Assembly: GCF_007990245.1 (NCBI RefSeq)
Contig: NZ_BJWG01000001.1
Span: forward strand, 62,001 to 126,000
DNA length: 64,000 bases
Origin: Cellulomonas composti
Lineage (GTDB): Bacteria > Actinomycetota > Actinomycetes > Actinomycetales > Cellulomonadaceae
Direction: 5' to 3'
Made by a program: the position numbers and the translations under genes. The notes below the pieces were generated by a model that did no database searches, was not told the DNA's origin, and saw nothing but the letters and a program-made list of their open reading frames with translations. Shown one piece after another: positions 34,541-43,096 of the stretch. Numbering within the stretch: position 1 is the stretch's first letter; each line of letters opens with the position of its first letter.

Positions 34541-34580
34541 GGACGGCCCGACGAGCGTGTCGCCGCTCGTCGGGCCGTCC
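34541..34580 (-). terminator. Terminator of the GH87 gene
   Basis: A perfect 17-bp stem (GGACGGCCCGACGAGCG and its complement) with a 6-nt loop lies 18 nt after the glucanase stop. Outer arms GTGCCACC/GGTGGCAC extend it further. It also insulates the DUF5703 gene. Confidence 0.88.
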
Positions 34581-34598
34581 GGTGGCACTACCCGATGC

Positions 34599-37500
34599 TC
34601 AGTCCCGGATGATCGTGAACGTCGTGGTGGTGTTCCTGATGTCCTGCACGTTGTTCGAGAGACGCAGGTCGTGGAACGTCGCCGAGCCGACCGCGGGACC
34701 CTGCCCGGCCTCGGGCATCTCGTTCACCCAGATGCCGAACCCGGACTTGGCGTCCCAGGCGTCCCCACTCTTGCGCGCCCCGCTGATCGACGTGTTGGTG
34801 AACACCGTGTCGGTCACCGGGTTCTGCGGCTGTCCGCCGACGTAGTTCGTCTGGAACATGATCCCGGAGTACGTCGGGTCGACGATGTCGGCATCGTTGA
34901 TCCGGATGCCCTGGAACTTCTTGGAGGCCGAGAAGATCCAGATGCCCGGGAACGTCTGGTTGCCCCAGAAGTGCCCGCCCGACCGCACGATCGAGATGTT
35001 CGCGATCGTCGTCGGTGCCGCCGAGCCGAACTCGTCCATCGGGTAGCCGAAGTCGAGCGAGCTCACCGTGACGCCGGAGTAGACGAGCGTGTCCGCGATC
35101 GTGATGTTGCGGAACGTGTTGCCGTAACCGCCGTAGACGGCGAGGCCGGCGGCACGCCACGTGACCAGCGAGGTGAGGTTCTCGTAGACGTTGCCGGTCT
35201 GGCCGAGACCGCCGGAGTCGGTCGCCGCGAACAGGGCGAACGAGTCGTCACCGGTACCGCGGGCCTCGATGTTGGCGACCCGGTTGTTCGCGCTGCCGTT
35301 GGTCATGTTGATGCCGTCGGCAAAGGTGTTGCGGATGCGCGAGTTCGTGATCGTGCTGTTGTCCATGTTGTTCGCCCAGAACATGCAGATCATGTGCTCG
35401 ACCCACAGGTCGTCGACCGTCATGTTCGAGACGTTGGTGAAGTCCAGCACCTTGCCGGGGCCGTCGATGCGCGACGTGTAGTTGCCCCAGTAGGAGAAGC
35501 TGCGGAACTTCGACCCGTTGGCGGACGCCTCGGCACGGAAGCCGATGTCGGTGCCGTCCTGGCCGCTCGGCGCGAAGAACCGGGTGAACCACGGACCGGC
35601 GCCGACGATGTCGACCGCCTTGCCGTACACCTGGAACTTGCTCGCGGTCGAGTAGTCGCCCGTCGGCAGGTAGACGCCCTTGAGCGTGCCCGTGGTGTCC
35701 ATCCGCACCTTGTCGAGCGCGTTCTGCACGTCCTGGTGCGTGAAGCCCGTGGGCTGCACGTACTGGGTCGGGTTCGGGTTGGCCTTCGCGGTCGCCAGCT
35801 CGGTGTTGACGAAGTCCACCGTGACCGGCTGCGGGTTGCTCGCGGTGCGCTGCAGGCGGATCGTCTGGCCCGCGTTCACCGTGGTGCCGAGCAGGATGTT
35901 GGCCTCGTCGTAGATGTGACGGGGGCCGCCCGCGCTCGGGGAGTTGCCCGGCTGCGTCTCGTTGCCGTAGAGCCACGCGAACTTCGACGTGAGCGGCAGC
36001 CGCTTGAGGAACGTGCCGTCGACGTAGACGTCGATCGAGCCGTCGAGGCCCGTGCCCGCTGCGCTGTCCGGGATGGAGAAGCGCGTGACGAGCGTGTTCG
36101 TCGGGTTCTTCAGCGTCCACTCGACGTACGAGCCGGTGGCGGAGAGCTGCACGGCGCGACGGCCGGACGCCTCGCCCGCGAGGTCGCCCACGGTCCGGTT
36201 CGGGCCGAGCACCTGCGCGCCGCCGCCCGTGCGGCCGTCCTCGGCCTCGTAGAAGTCGAACGGCAGGTTGGCGCCGCGGCCGACGTAGATGCCGGCGGAC
36301 GTGGTGTTGTTCGCCTGCTTGCCCGCGACCTCGTTGGCGTCCGCCGCGGCGACGGACGTCACGGTGAACGAGCCGTTCGTGGCCGTCCAGGTGCCGAGCG
36401 TGACGGTGCCCGAGGTCGCCCCCGCGGCCACCGCTCCCGTGACCGAACCGGTGAACGACCGCACGGTCGCCCCGCTCTGCGCGTCCTTGACCGTCACGGT
36501 GATGCCGTGGGCGCCGGCGGCCGTGGCGATGTTGCCGATGTTCGAGATCGAGGCCGTGAACGTCACGGTCGCACCCGCCGCCGGGTTGCTCGGGTTCCAG
36601 GACACCACCGGGACGACGTCGGAGCTCGGCACCGCCGAGACCGTGAGCTTCGTCGGGCTGGTGAACGAGTTGTCGGCCTCGTTCTGCTCGACGACGGTGT
36701 TCGACGGGTCGGCGTTCGCGCCGACCGTGTACTGACCTGCGGCGCGGGCGCCGATGCTCGCGCTCGCCGTCGCGGTGGAACCTGCGGCGATGGCGCCGAC
36801 GTTGCCGGTCGCGACGACCTGCCCGTCGATCGTGAACGCCACGGTGGTGGCGGCCGAGGCCAGCGTGCCGGAGTTGCGGACGGTCGCGGTGAGCGTGACC
36901 GGGTCGGACTCGAGCGGGCTCGCCGGGGAGACCGCGACCGCCGTGACCGTGAGGTTCGGGTTCGCGGCCGGTGTGCCGATGACCTCGAGCTCGGCCACCT
37001 GACCGTTGCCGGAGCCCGAGTTCGCGGTCAAGACCAGACGGACGTCGGTGGCGGAGGCCGTCACCGGGATCGTCACCTGGTTGCCGCTCGCCGGGGCGAA
37101 CGAGTAGGTCGCCGACGCCTTGACGGTCGACCACGCGCCGGTGCCCGTGCGTGCCTCGATGGAGAACGTCTGCGTGCGCGCACCCCAGATGGCGTTCGGG
37201 TCGAGCAACACGTCGACGCCCGTGACCGAGCTCTGCGACGCGAGGTTCACGGCGAGCGTGGACGGGTACTGACCGCTCGCGCCCTCCCAGTAGGTCGCAC
37301 GGTTGCCGTCGACGGCGTTCGCGGCGACGAACTGCCACTCGGTCGACGACGCCGTGGCCGGCCGGCTCAGCGCGAGGTTCTGGCCGACCGGCGGGTCGAC
37401 CGGCCCGGCGGTGACGGCGAACGTGCCGCTGGCGCTGTTGTTGTTCTCGTCGGACTCCGTCACCGTCCCGGACGGGTCGACGGTGGCACCCCAGGTGTGG

Positions 37501-38702
37501 GTGCCGGCCGGGCGCGTGCCGATGTTCGTCGAGACCGTCTGCGTCGCTCCGGGGGCGAGGCCCGACACCGCGATCGTCGCGACGTTCGTGCCGTCGACGA
37601 CGAGCACCACCGAGGTCGCGCCGGACGCGCCGGTGCCGGCGTTGCGGACGGTCGCCGACAGCGTGATGCCGTCGGTCGGGCTCGGGCTGGCCGGCGTCGG
37701 CGTGCCGAGCGTGACCTGCAGATCGGGGGCGGTGGGTGTGGTGACCGGCGTGCCGAACACCTGGAGCTCGGCGACCTGGCCGTTGGACGCGCCCGTGTTC
37801 GCCGTCACCTGCAGCCGGACGTCGGTCGCCGTGGCGGACACGGGGATCGTCACCTGGTTGCCCGTCGAGGGCGAGAACGCGTACGTCGCGGACGCCTTGA
37901 GCGTCGTCCACGCGCCCGTGCCCTGACGGCCCAGCACCGCGAAGGTCTGGGACCGGTTGCCCCAGGCCGCGTCGGGGTTGAGCCGCACGACCACGTCGGT
38001 GAGCGCGCTCGACTGCGCGAGGTTCACGTCCAGCGTGCTCGGGTAGGCGTTCGGTGCGCCCTCCCAGTAGGTCGACGTGCTGCCGTCGACCGCGTTGCCG
38101 GCGACGTAGCTCTGCTGGACCGACGACGACTGCGCGGGCCGACCCTGCGCGAGGTTGGAACCCGCGGGCGGTGTCGTCGGAGGGTCCGTCGGGCCGCTGG
38201 TGCCCAGGACCTCGAGCTCGGAGAGCTGCGCGGCCGACCAGCCGGTGTTCGCGGCGAACTGGAGCCGCACGTACCGCACGGAGGAGTCGGTGACGTCGAT
38301 GTTCACCGTGTTCGACGACGACGCGAACGTGTAGGCGGCCTGCGCACGCAGCGTGCTGAACGACGAGCCGTTGCTCGAGCCCTGCACCGTGACCGTCTGG
38401 GAGCGGGTGCCCCAGCCGGTGGGGAGCTTGAGCGTCACGTCGGTGACGTTCGCGTTCGCGCCGAGGTCCACCTGGAACCACTGCGGGAAGCTGTTGTTCG
38501 TCGACTCCCAGTAGCTGCCCTGGTTGCCGTCGACGGCGTTGGCGGTCACGTACGGGTTGTTGGTGCTCGAGGCGGAGGTGGTCCTGCCGGCGGCCAGGTT
38601 GACCGTGGCGGCGTCGGCGCTCTGGAGCACCACCACGCCGGCCGGGACCACCAGCGCGGCCGTCGCCGCGGCGACGACGGCTCTGCGGAACATGCTTCTC
38701 AT
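34599..38702 (-). CDS. Secreted GH87 alpha-1,3-glucanase (mycodextranase family) with three discoidin domains
   Basis: 1,367 residues. Signal peptide 1-31 (cleavage near SADA-ATV). F5/8-type C (discoidin/CBM32-like) domains lie at about 34-167, 183-317 and 441-577, each with NAVDG and YWE motifs; CARDB/Ig-like domains at 327-431, 583-688 and 694-806; then the GH87 beta-sandwich (YEAEDGRTGGGAQVLGPNRTVGDLAG) and right-handed beta-helix to the end. The catalytic aspartates are D1129 (FADGINM) and D1152/D1153 (GTGDDSFALF); the 23/24-residue spacing equals that of the characterised Agl-FH1 triad. It should hydrolyse alpha-1,3-glucan (fungal wall, dental or bacterial glucan). The discoidin domains probably bind substrate. 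Confidence 0.9.
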   Translation of the reverse strand: MRSMFRRAVVAAATAALVVPAGVVVLQSADAATVNLAAGRTTSASSTNNPYVTANAVDGNQGSYWESTNNSFPQWFQVDLGANANVTDVTLKLPTGWGTRSQTVTVQGSSNGSSFSTLRAQAAYTFASSSNTVNIDVTDSSVRYVRLQFAANTGWSAAQLSELEVLGTSGPTDPPTTPPAGSNLAQGRPAQSSSVQQSYVAGNAVDGSTSTYWEGAPNAYPSTLDVNLAQSSALTDVVVRLNPDAAWGNRSQTFAVLGRQGTGAWTTLKASATYAFSPSTGNQVTIPVSATATDVRLQVTANTGASNGQVAELQVFGTPVTTPTAPDLQVTLGTPTPASPSPTDGITLSATVRNAGTGASGATSVVLVVDGTNVATIAVSGLAPGATQTVSTNIGTRPAGTHTWGATVDPSGTVTESDENNNSASGTFAVTAGPVDPPVGQNLALSRPATASSTEWQFVAANAVDGNRATYWEGASGQYPSTLAVNLASQSSVTGVDVLLDPNAIWGARTQTFSIEARTGTGAWSTVKASATYSFAPASGNQVTIPVTASATDVRLVLTANSGSGNGQVAELEVIGTPAANPNLTVTAVAVSPASPLESDPVTLTATVRNSGTLASAATTVAFTIDGQVVATGNVGAIAAGSTATASASIGARAAGQYTVGANADPSNTVVEQNEADNSFTSPTKLTVSAVPSSDVVPVVSWNPSNPAAGATVTFTASISNIGNIATAAGAHGITVTVKDAQSGATVRSFTGSVTGAVAAGATSGTVTLGTWTATNGSFTVTSVAAADANEVAGKQANNTTSAGIYVGRGANLPFDFYEAEDGRTGGGAQVLGPNRTVGDLAGEASGRRAVQLSATGSYVEWTLKNPTNTLVTRFSIPDSAAGTGLDGSIDVYVDGTFLKRLPLTSKFAWLYGNETQPGNSPSAGGPRHIYDEANILLGTTVNAGQTIRLQRTASNPQPVTVDFVNTELATAKANPNPTQYVQPTGFTHQDVQNALDKVRMDTTGTLKGVYLPTGDYSTASKFQVYGKAVDIVGAGPWFTRFFAPSGQDGTDIGFRAEASANGSKFRSFSYWGNYTSRIDGPGKVLDFTNVSNMTVDDLWVEHMICMFWANNMDNSTITNSRIRNTFADGINMTNGSANNRVANIEARGTGDDSFALFAATDSGGLGQTGNVYENLTSLVTWRAAGLAVYGGYGNTFRNITIADTLVYSGVTVSSLDFGYPMDEFGSAAPTTIANISIVRSGGHFWGNQTFPGIWIFSASKKFQGIRINDADIVDPTYSGIMFQTNYVGGQPQNPVTDTVFTNTSISGARKSGDAWDAKSGFGIWVNEMPEAGQGPAVGSATFHDLRLSNNVQDIRNTTTTFTIIRD

Positions 38703-38864
38703 GGGTCGTCCTTGTTCTCCCGCGGGTGCGGGTCGGGGCCCGCGCAGTGGGGAGCGCGGGCTCGGTCGAACTTCGAGGGACCTGCGTGATGCATGTCGAG
38801 CGGTGCGGTCGCCGGGACGGGTCCGATGGGGCTCGCCTTGGCGGCTCGTGCATCTGTTGCCAGA

Positions 38865-38895
38865 GCAGCACTACTTTGTGCTGCGCGTCTGTCAA
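38865..38895 (-). promoter_or_regulatory. Promoter and palindromic operator candidate for the GH87 gene
   Basis: On the minus strand a TTGACA (38890-38895) is followed at 16-17 nt by TAGTGCT. The spacer and -10 contain the 20-bp palindrome GCAGCAC-N6-GTGCTGC (38865-38884), well placed for a repressor. About 160 nt of leader follow, with AAGGACGACCC before the ATG. The rest of the 333-nt space to 39036 holds nothing else I recognise. Confidence 0.5.
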
Positions 38896-39035
38896 CTTCT
38901 TGCAATGTACGATTCGCGAGGCTACGCACGGTTGTCCAGTGCGTCAAGGTGCTGACGGCAAGGTCGACGTTGCGATTCGGCAGCGACGGACGATCGACCC
39001 GGCGCGAGCTGGTCCCGCGGCGGTACCGTCGTCGC

Positions 39036-39353
39036 ATGACCGTCGACCCGCGTGCCGCGCTGGACCGCCTGATCGCCGCCCTGGAGGCGCACTACCACGC
39101 CGTCGTGCAGCGGCACGGCGAGGACGACCCGGCGGTGGACGACGCGTACGACGTGCTCGCGGACGCGTTCGAGGTCTACGACGACGCGCTCGGCACCGTG
39201 CACGGCGAGGCCACGCCGTTCTACCTCGCCGAGGAGGACGACGACGAGGACGAGCTCGACGAGGACGAGCTGGACGAGGACGGGCTCGACGAGGCCGGCG
39301 ACGAGCTGGACGAGCTCGACGAGGACGAGCTGGACGTCGACCCCGTGCACTGA
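39036..39353 (+). CDS. Small acidic protein of unknown function
   Basis: 105 residues. Residues 1-65 are helical (AALDRLIAALEAHYHAVVQRHGEDDPAVDDAYDVLADAFEVYDDALG). The C-terminal third is an acidic repeat of ELDED-type units (EEDDDEDELDEDELDEDGL and on). Similar actinobacterial proteins are sometimes labelled primosomal, without support in the sequence. The ATG is 6 nt after TACCGT (leaderless). The acidic tail could mimic nucleic acid or chelate metal; this is speculation. Confidence 0.7.
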   Translation: MTVDPRAALDRLIAALEAHYHAVVQRHGEDDPAVDDAYDVLADAFEVYDDALGTVHGEATPFYLAEEDDDEDELDEDELDEDGLDEAGDELDELDEDELDVDPVH

Positions 39354-39425
39354 TCGCGCCAGGGCCACGACGATCCCGACCGGGCGTAGGAGTCGTCGGG
39401 AACGGATCCGGGCTGGAGCCTGTAC

Positions 39426-39596
39426 ATGATTCTCCGCGCCGCCGACGAACAGGACGACGCCCTCGACGTCGCGCTCGAGGCGCTCGTCAACACTTTCGCG
39501 GCGTTCCACCATCACCGCGACGACGACGTGCTCGCTCAGGCACTCGCCGCCCTCGACCTCGCCCCGCCGGGCGCCGACTTCCCCCAGCCGCACTGA
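39426..39596 (+). CDS. Small ORF, 56 residues, distant look-alike of the preceding gene
   Basis: ATG 39426 with GGAG eight nt upstream opens a frame to the TGA at 39594: MILRAADEQDDALDVALEAL, then VNTFAAFHHHRDDDVLAQAL and a short tail. The pattern AL-D-AL-EAL with an R-DDD turn resembles the helical part of the 39036 protein, so it may be a shortened paralogue. Acidic, with a His triplet. Coding support is codon pattern, ribosome site and that resemblance only. Confidence 0.45.
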   Translation: MILRAADEQDDALDVALEALVNTFAAFHHHRDDDVLAQALAALDLAPPGADFPQPH

Positions 39597-39639
39597 GCGC
39601 CGCCCCCTGGTGGCCGGGTGCGCGCCCTCGTCGGTCCGC

Positions 39640-40035
39640 CGGTCATGGGTGCAGGGATCGGTGCGGGGATGGGTGCAGGTCTCGGCGGGTAGGCGCCGCG
39701 AGTTCTGCACCCATGGCTGCATCGACGGGTTCGGCGCCCGCCGCCGCGCCCACCGACCGCCGCCCTGCCGCCCCGTCCCACCGGCCGCCGCCCCGCCCTG
39801 CGACGACTATCGGTGCAGGGATCGGTGCAGATCTCGGCGGGTGGACCCCGCGAGTTCTGCACCCATGGCTGCATCGTCGGGTGCGGCGGGCGCCGGCCTG
39901 GCCACCCGCCGACCTCCGCCGCCCCCGCTCCATCGGCGCCCCATCCCCGCGCCGACTGTCGGTGAAGGGGTGGGTGCAGGTCTGGGCGGGTGGGGCCCGC
40001 GAGTTCTGCAGCGGTGGCTGTACCGACGGGTGCGG
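39640..40035. repeat. Three tandem ~150-bp noncoding repeats, each with a long hairpin
   Basis: The same ~80-bp module recurs three times, with core GAGTTCTGCA at 39700, 39852 and 40001 (periods 152 and 149). In copies 1 and 2, GGTGCAG and CTGCACC (39671-39712 and 39823-39864) pair, followed inward by CTCG/CGAG and CGG/CCG, giving a long stem with a small internal loop. Copy 3 keeps the inner part but has CTGCAGCGG. Conserved flanks include CATGGCTGCATCG and CGGGTGCGGC. No convincing gene lies here (439-nt gap). The elements sit just downstream of the aldo/keto reductase stop on its strand. Confidence 0.75.
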
Positions 40036-41010
40036 CTAGAAGCGCTCGGGGTAGCCGAGCGCGGGGGCGCTGACGTCGTCGAGTGCCGCGACGAGCTCGT
40101 CGGGGAGCACGAGGTCGAGCGCCGCCAACGAACCGCGGAGCTGGTCCGCCGTCCGCGCTCCGACGAGCGCGCTCGCGACGCCCTGGCGCTCGGCAAGCCA
40201 CGCGAGCGCGACCTCGAGCGGCGCGCGACCGAGGCCCTGCGCAGCGGTCAGCAGCGCGTCGACCACCGCCGCGGCGCCGGCACCGAGGTAGGGCCGCACG
40301 AAGCCGGCCAGGTGCGGTGACGCGGCACGGGAGTCCGCCGGGATGGTCCGGCGGTACTTGCCGGTGAGCACTCCGCGGCCGAGCGGCGACCAGGCGATCA
40401 CGCCGGCACCGAGGGCCTGTGCCGCGGGCAGCACCTCTCGTTCGATGCCGCGCTCGAGGAGCGAGTACTCCGCCTCGACGGCGGTCAGGGCCGCACCGAG
40501 CGGTCCTGCGCCGGCGAGCAGGGTCGCGACGTGGGCGACCTGCCAGCCGGGATGGTTCGCGAGCCCGACGTAGCGCGCCCGGCCGCTCGAGACGGCGTGC
40601 GCGAGCGCGCCCGCGGTCTCGGCGAGCGGCGTGCGCGGGTCGGGGGTCTGCACCAGGAACAGGTCCACGTGGTCGGTCCGCAGCCGGGCGAGCGACTCGT
40701 CGAGCGAGGCGAGAAGCGCGCCGCGCGAACCGTCGACCACGGCTCCGTCGGCCGTTCGTCGGATCCCCGCCTTGGTGCACAGCACCACGTCCTGACGCGT
40801 GAACGGTCCGGAGAGCAGCTCGCCCAGGAGCTCCTCGGCGCCGCCGTCCGCGTACGACGCTGACGTGTCGACCAACGTGCCACCGGCCTCGACGAAGTCG
40901 CGCAGCTGTTCGGCAGCCTCGTGCTCGTCGGTGTCGCGGCTCCAGGTCATGGTGCCCAGACCGAGGCGCGAGACCCGCAGCCCGGTGCCTCCGACGTGGC
41001 GCAGTTCCAT
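40036..41010 (-). CDS. Aldo/keto reductase with atypical catalytic His position
   Basis: 324 residues, (alpha/beta)8 AKR fold. It opens [21 protein letters not shown]48 and Y53 lie in [11 protein letters not shown] and K80 in VVLCTKAG. The fourth tetrad position, normally His, is Gln (Q121 in LFLVQTPDP). The C-terminal cofactor region is [15 protein letters not shown], consistent with NADPH use. The ATG is 8 nt after TAGGGT (leaderless). It is divergent from uppP. The His-to-Gln change may alter substrate range or rate. Confidence 0.85.
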   Translation of the reverse strand: MELRHVGGTGLRVSRLGLGTMTWSRDTDEHEAAEQLRDFVEAGGTLVDTSASYADGGAEELLGELLSGPFTRQDVVLCTKAGIRRTADGAVVDGSRGALLASLDESLARLRTDHVDLFLVQTPDPRTPLAETAGALAHAVSSGRARYVGLANHPGWQVAHVATLLAGAGPLGAALTAVEAEYSLLERGIEREVLPAAQALGAGVIAWSPLGRGVLTGKYRRTIPADSRAASPHLAGFVRPYLGAGAAAVVDALLTAAQGLGRAPLEVALAWLAERQGVASALVGARTADQLRGSLAALDLVLPDELVAALDDVSAPALGYPERF

Positions 41011-41045
41011 GGTGCGTCACCCTAGCCCGGCTATCGTTGCCGCCC

Positions 41046-41930
41046 GTGGCAGACATGGGCGCGGGCGCAGCGATCATCCTGGGATTCGTGCAGGGACTCA
41101 CCGAGTTCCTCCCGGTCTCCTCGAGCGCCCACCTGCGGATCGTCGGCGAGCTGCTCGGCGCCGACCCCGGCGCGGCGTTCACCGCGATCACCCAGCTCGG
41201 GACCGAGACGGCCGTGCTGCTGTACTTCCGCAGGGACATCAAGCGGATCGTGCTCGCGTGGTGGGCGGCGCTGCGCGGCGCGTACGGCACCGATCTGCGG
41301 GCCCGGCTGGGCGCGCCGCAGGACAGACCCGTGGACCACGACGCGCTGATGGCCTGGTTCATCACGCTGGGGACGGTGCCGATCGTCGTGCTCGGGCTGG
41401 CGTTCCAGGACTCGATCGAGCACACGTTCCGGAACCTGTGGCTCGTCGCGTTCACGCTCGCGGGCTTCGCGCTGGTGCTGGGCTGGGCCGACCGCGTGGG
41501 CACCAAGGTGCGGCCGCTCGACCAGCTCACGCCCCGGCACGCGGTGCAGTTCGGCTTCTGGCAGGCGCTCGCGCTCGTGCCCGGCGTGTCACGCTCGGGC
41601 GGCACGATCACCGGCGGCCTGCTCATGGGCTACACGCGTGAGGCCGCCGCGCGCTACTCGTTCCTGCTGGCCATCCCGGCGGTGTTCGGCTCCGGGCTGT
41701 TCCAGCTCGTGAAGTCCGCGGACGACTTCGGCGCGGCCGGGACGCCGGGGTTCGGTGCGACCTTGTTGGCCACGCTCGTCGCGTTCGTCGTCGGCTACCT
41801 CGTGATCATCGTGTTCCTGAAGATCATCTCGACCTTCAGCTACAAGCCGTTCGTCTGGTACCGGCTCGGGGTCTCCGCGTTCGTCGTCGTGCTGCTGCTC
41901 ACGGGCGCGGTCGAGGCCGTCCCGGCGTGA
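41046..41930 (+). CDS. uppP: Undecaprenyl-diphosphatase UppP (BacA)
   Basis: About 294 residues, polytopic. Both signature motifs are present: [17 protein letters not shown] with the (E/Q)xxxE-type acidic residue, and [16 protein letters not shown]. UppP dephosphorylates undecaprenyl diphosphate to recycle the carrier for peptidoglycan synthesis, and its overproduction gives bacitracin resistance. GTG 41046 was chosen because it lies 8 nt after TATCGT, like other leaderless starts here; ATG 41055 also fits the family N-terminus. The next gene downstream is convergent, so it is probably monocistronic. Confidence 0.95.
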   Translation: MADMGAGAAIILGFVQGLTEFLPVSSSAHLRIVGELLGADPGAAFTAITQLGTETAVLLYFRRDIKRIVLAWWAALRGAYGTDLRARLGAPQDRPVDHDALMAWFITLGTVPIVVLGLAFQDSIEHTFRNLWLVAFTLAGFALVLGWADRVGTKVRPLDQLTPRHAVQFGFWQALALVPGVSRSGGTITGGLLMGYTREAAARYSFLLAIPAVFGSGLFQLVKSADDFGAAGTPGFGATLLATLVAFVVGYLVIIVFLKIISTFSYKPFVWYRLGVSAFVVVLLLTGAVEAVPA

Positions 41931-41954
41931 CCCGACGGCACGTCCGGCGACGGC

Positions 41955-43025
41955 TCAGAGCCAGCCCGAGCGCCGGAACGAGCGGTACAGCACCGCGCAC
42001 ACGGCACCCATCACGACGAGCACGAGCGGGTACCCGAGCTTCCAGTCCAGCTCCGGCATGTAGCGGAAGTTCATGCCGTAGATCCCCGCGATGAGCGTCG
42101 GCACGGTGATCATCGCGGCCCAGGCCGAGATCTTGCGCATGTCCTCGTTCTGACGCACCGAGACCTGGCTCAGGTGGACCGAGAGCATCGCGTCGAGCAG
42201 GCCGTCGTGCGCGTCGAGGTGGGAGCCGATCCGATCGGCGCGGTCACGCACGTGCCGCAGCCAGGCCACCGACCGGTCGTCGGATCCGGGCCGCAGGCGC
42301 ATGCGTCCGCCGCCGCGCGACGACGACGTCTCGGCCTCCAGCTCCGGCAACGTGCTGCTCATCGGGCCGAGCGCGCGGCGAGCCTCGGCGATCTCGCGTT
42401 TGAGACCGTAGACGTCGCTGAGCGGGTTCGTGCCGTCGCCGTCGTCGGAGAACACCGTCCGCTCGACCTGCGCGACCGCGTCGCCCAGGGCCGCCTCGAC
42501 GTCCGCGGCACGGTTCACGAGCGTGACCAGCGTCGCCGCGAGGACCTGCCGGACGCCGGTGTCCGGCAGCGGGAGCCCGTCGCAGAGCTTCTCCGCCGCG
42601 CGGCTCAGGACCCCCGCGTCGCCCAGCTCGCACGTGATCAGGAAGTCCTCGGTGACGACGCAGGTGAGGATCCCGGTGTGCACGTCGCGCGTCGACTCGA
42701 CGTAGGCGACCGTCGGCATCGAGAGCATCACCTCGCCGTCGTTGGACCGGTTGACGCGGCCCCGCACGTGGCGCCCCGAGTCGTCGAGGTCCTGCGGCGA
42801 GGGTCGAGTGGTGGGGTCCGCCCAGCGCGCGACCTCGTCGAACACCGGGTGCGAGTCCAGCATGCGCAGCCCCTGCACGCCGACCCCGAGTGCCTCCGCG
42901 GCAGCTCGCAGCTCGTGCGGGCCGACGGTGTCGACCCACACCGGCCGTAGCGCGGGGAGCTCGGCAACCCGGTGCCAGCCGCCCTCGCCGGGCACGTAAA
43001 ACGTGCGACCCTGCTCGTCTGCCAC
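41955..43025 (-). CDS. CorA-family Mg2+/Co2+ transporter
   Basis: 356 residues. A large soluble domain is followed by two C-terminal membrane helices (KISAWAAMITVPTLIAGIYGMNF and LGYPLVLVVMGAVCAVLY). The selectivity motif GMNF sits at the end of the first helix, followed by the loop RYMPELDW. It forms pentameric cation channels, usually Mg2+. Basic C-terminal tail RSFRRSGWL. GTG 43025 lies 6 nt after CACAAT (leaderless). Convergent with uppP. Confidence 0.92.
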   Translation of the reverse strand: MADEQGRTFYVPGEGGWHRVAELPALRPVWVDTVGPHELRAAAEALGVGVQGLRMLDSHPVFDEVARWADPTTRPSPQDLDDSGRHVRGRVNRSNDGEVMLSMPTVAYVESTRDVHTGILTCVVTEDFLITCELGDAGVLSRAAEKLCDGLPLPDTGVRQVLAATLVTLVNRAADVEAALGDAVAQVERTVFSDDGDGTNPLSDVYGLKREIAEARRALGPMSSTLPELEAETSSSRGGGRMRLRPGSDDRSVAWLRHVRDRADRIGSHLDAHDGLLDAMLSVHLSQVSVRQNEDMRKISAWAAMITVPTLIAGIYGMNFRYMPELDWKLGYPLVLVVMGAVCAVLYRSFRRSGWL

Positions 43026-43096
43026 GTCCGCATTGTGTCGCGGTCGGCCGCCGAGCGCCGTGCGAACGGCCGCGGCTCGCCGGTTAGGCTTCGGAC

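Noticed and set aside
34500..38789. 1,429-codon plus-strand frame opposite the GH87 gene
   Set aside because: Its Arg/Val/Asp-rich product with repeated RRG-type runs is a shadow; the minus frame has a signal peptide, domains and catalytic residues.
39536..41626. 696-codon minus-strand frame through the 150-bp repeats, reductase and uppP
   Set aside because: It is out of frame with the reductase and antisense to uppP; the repeated MQPWVQNSR peptides merely reflect the DNA repeats.
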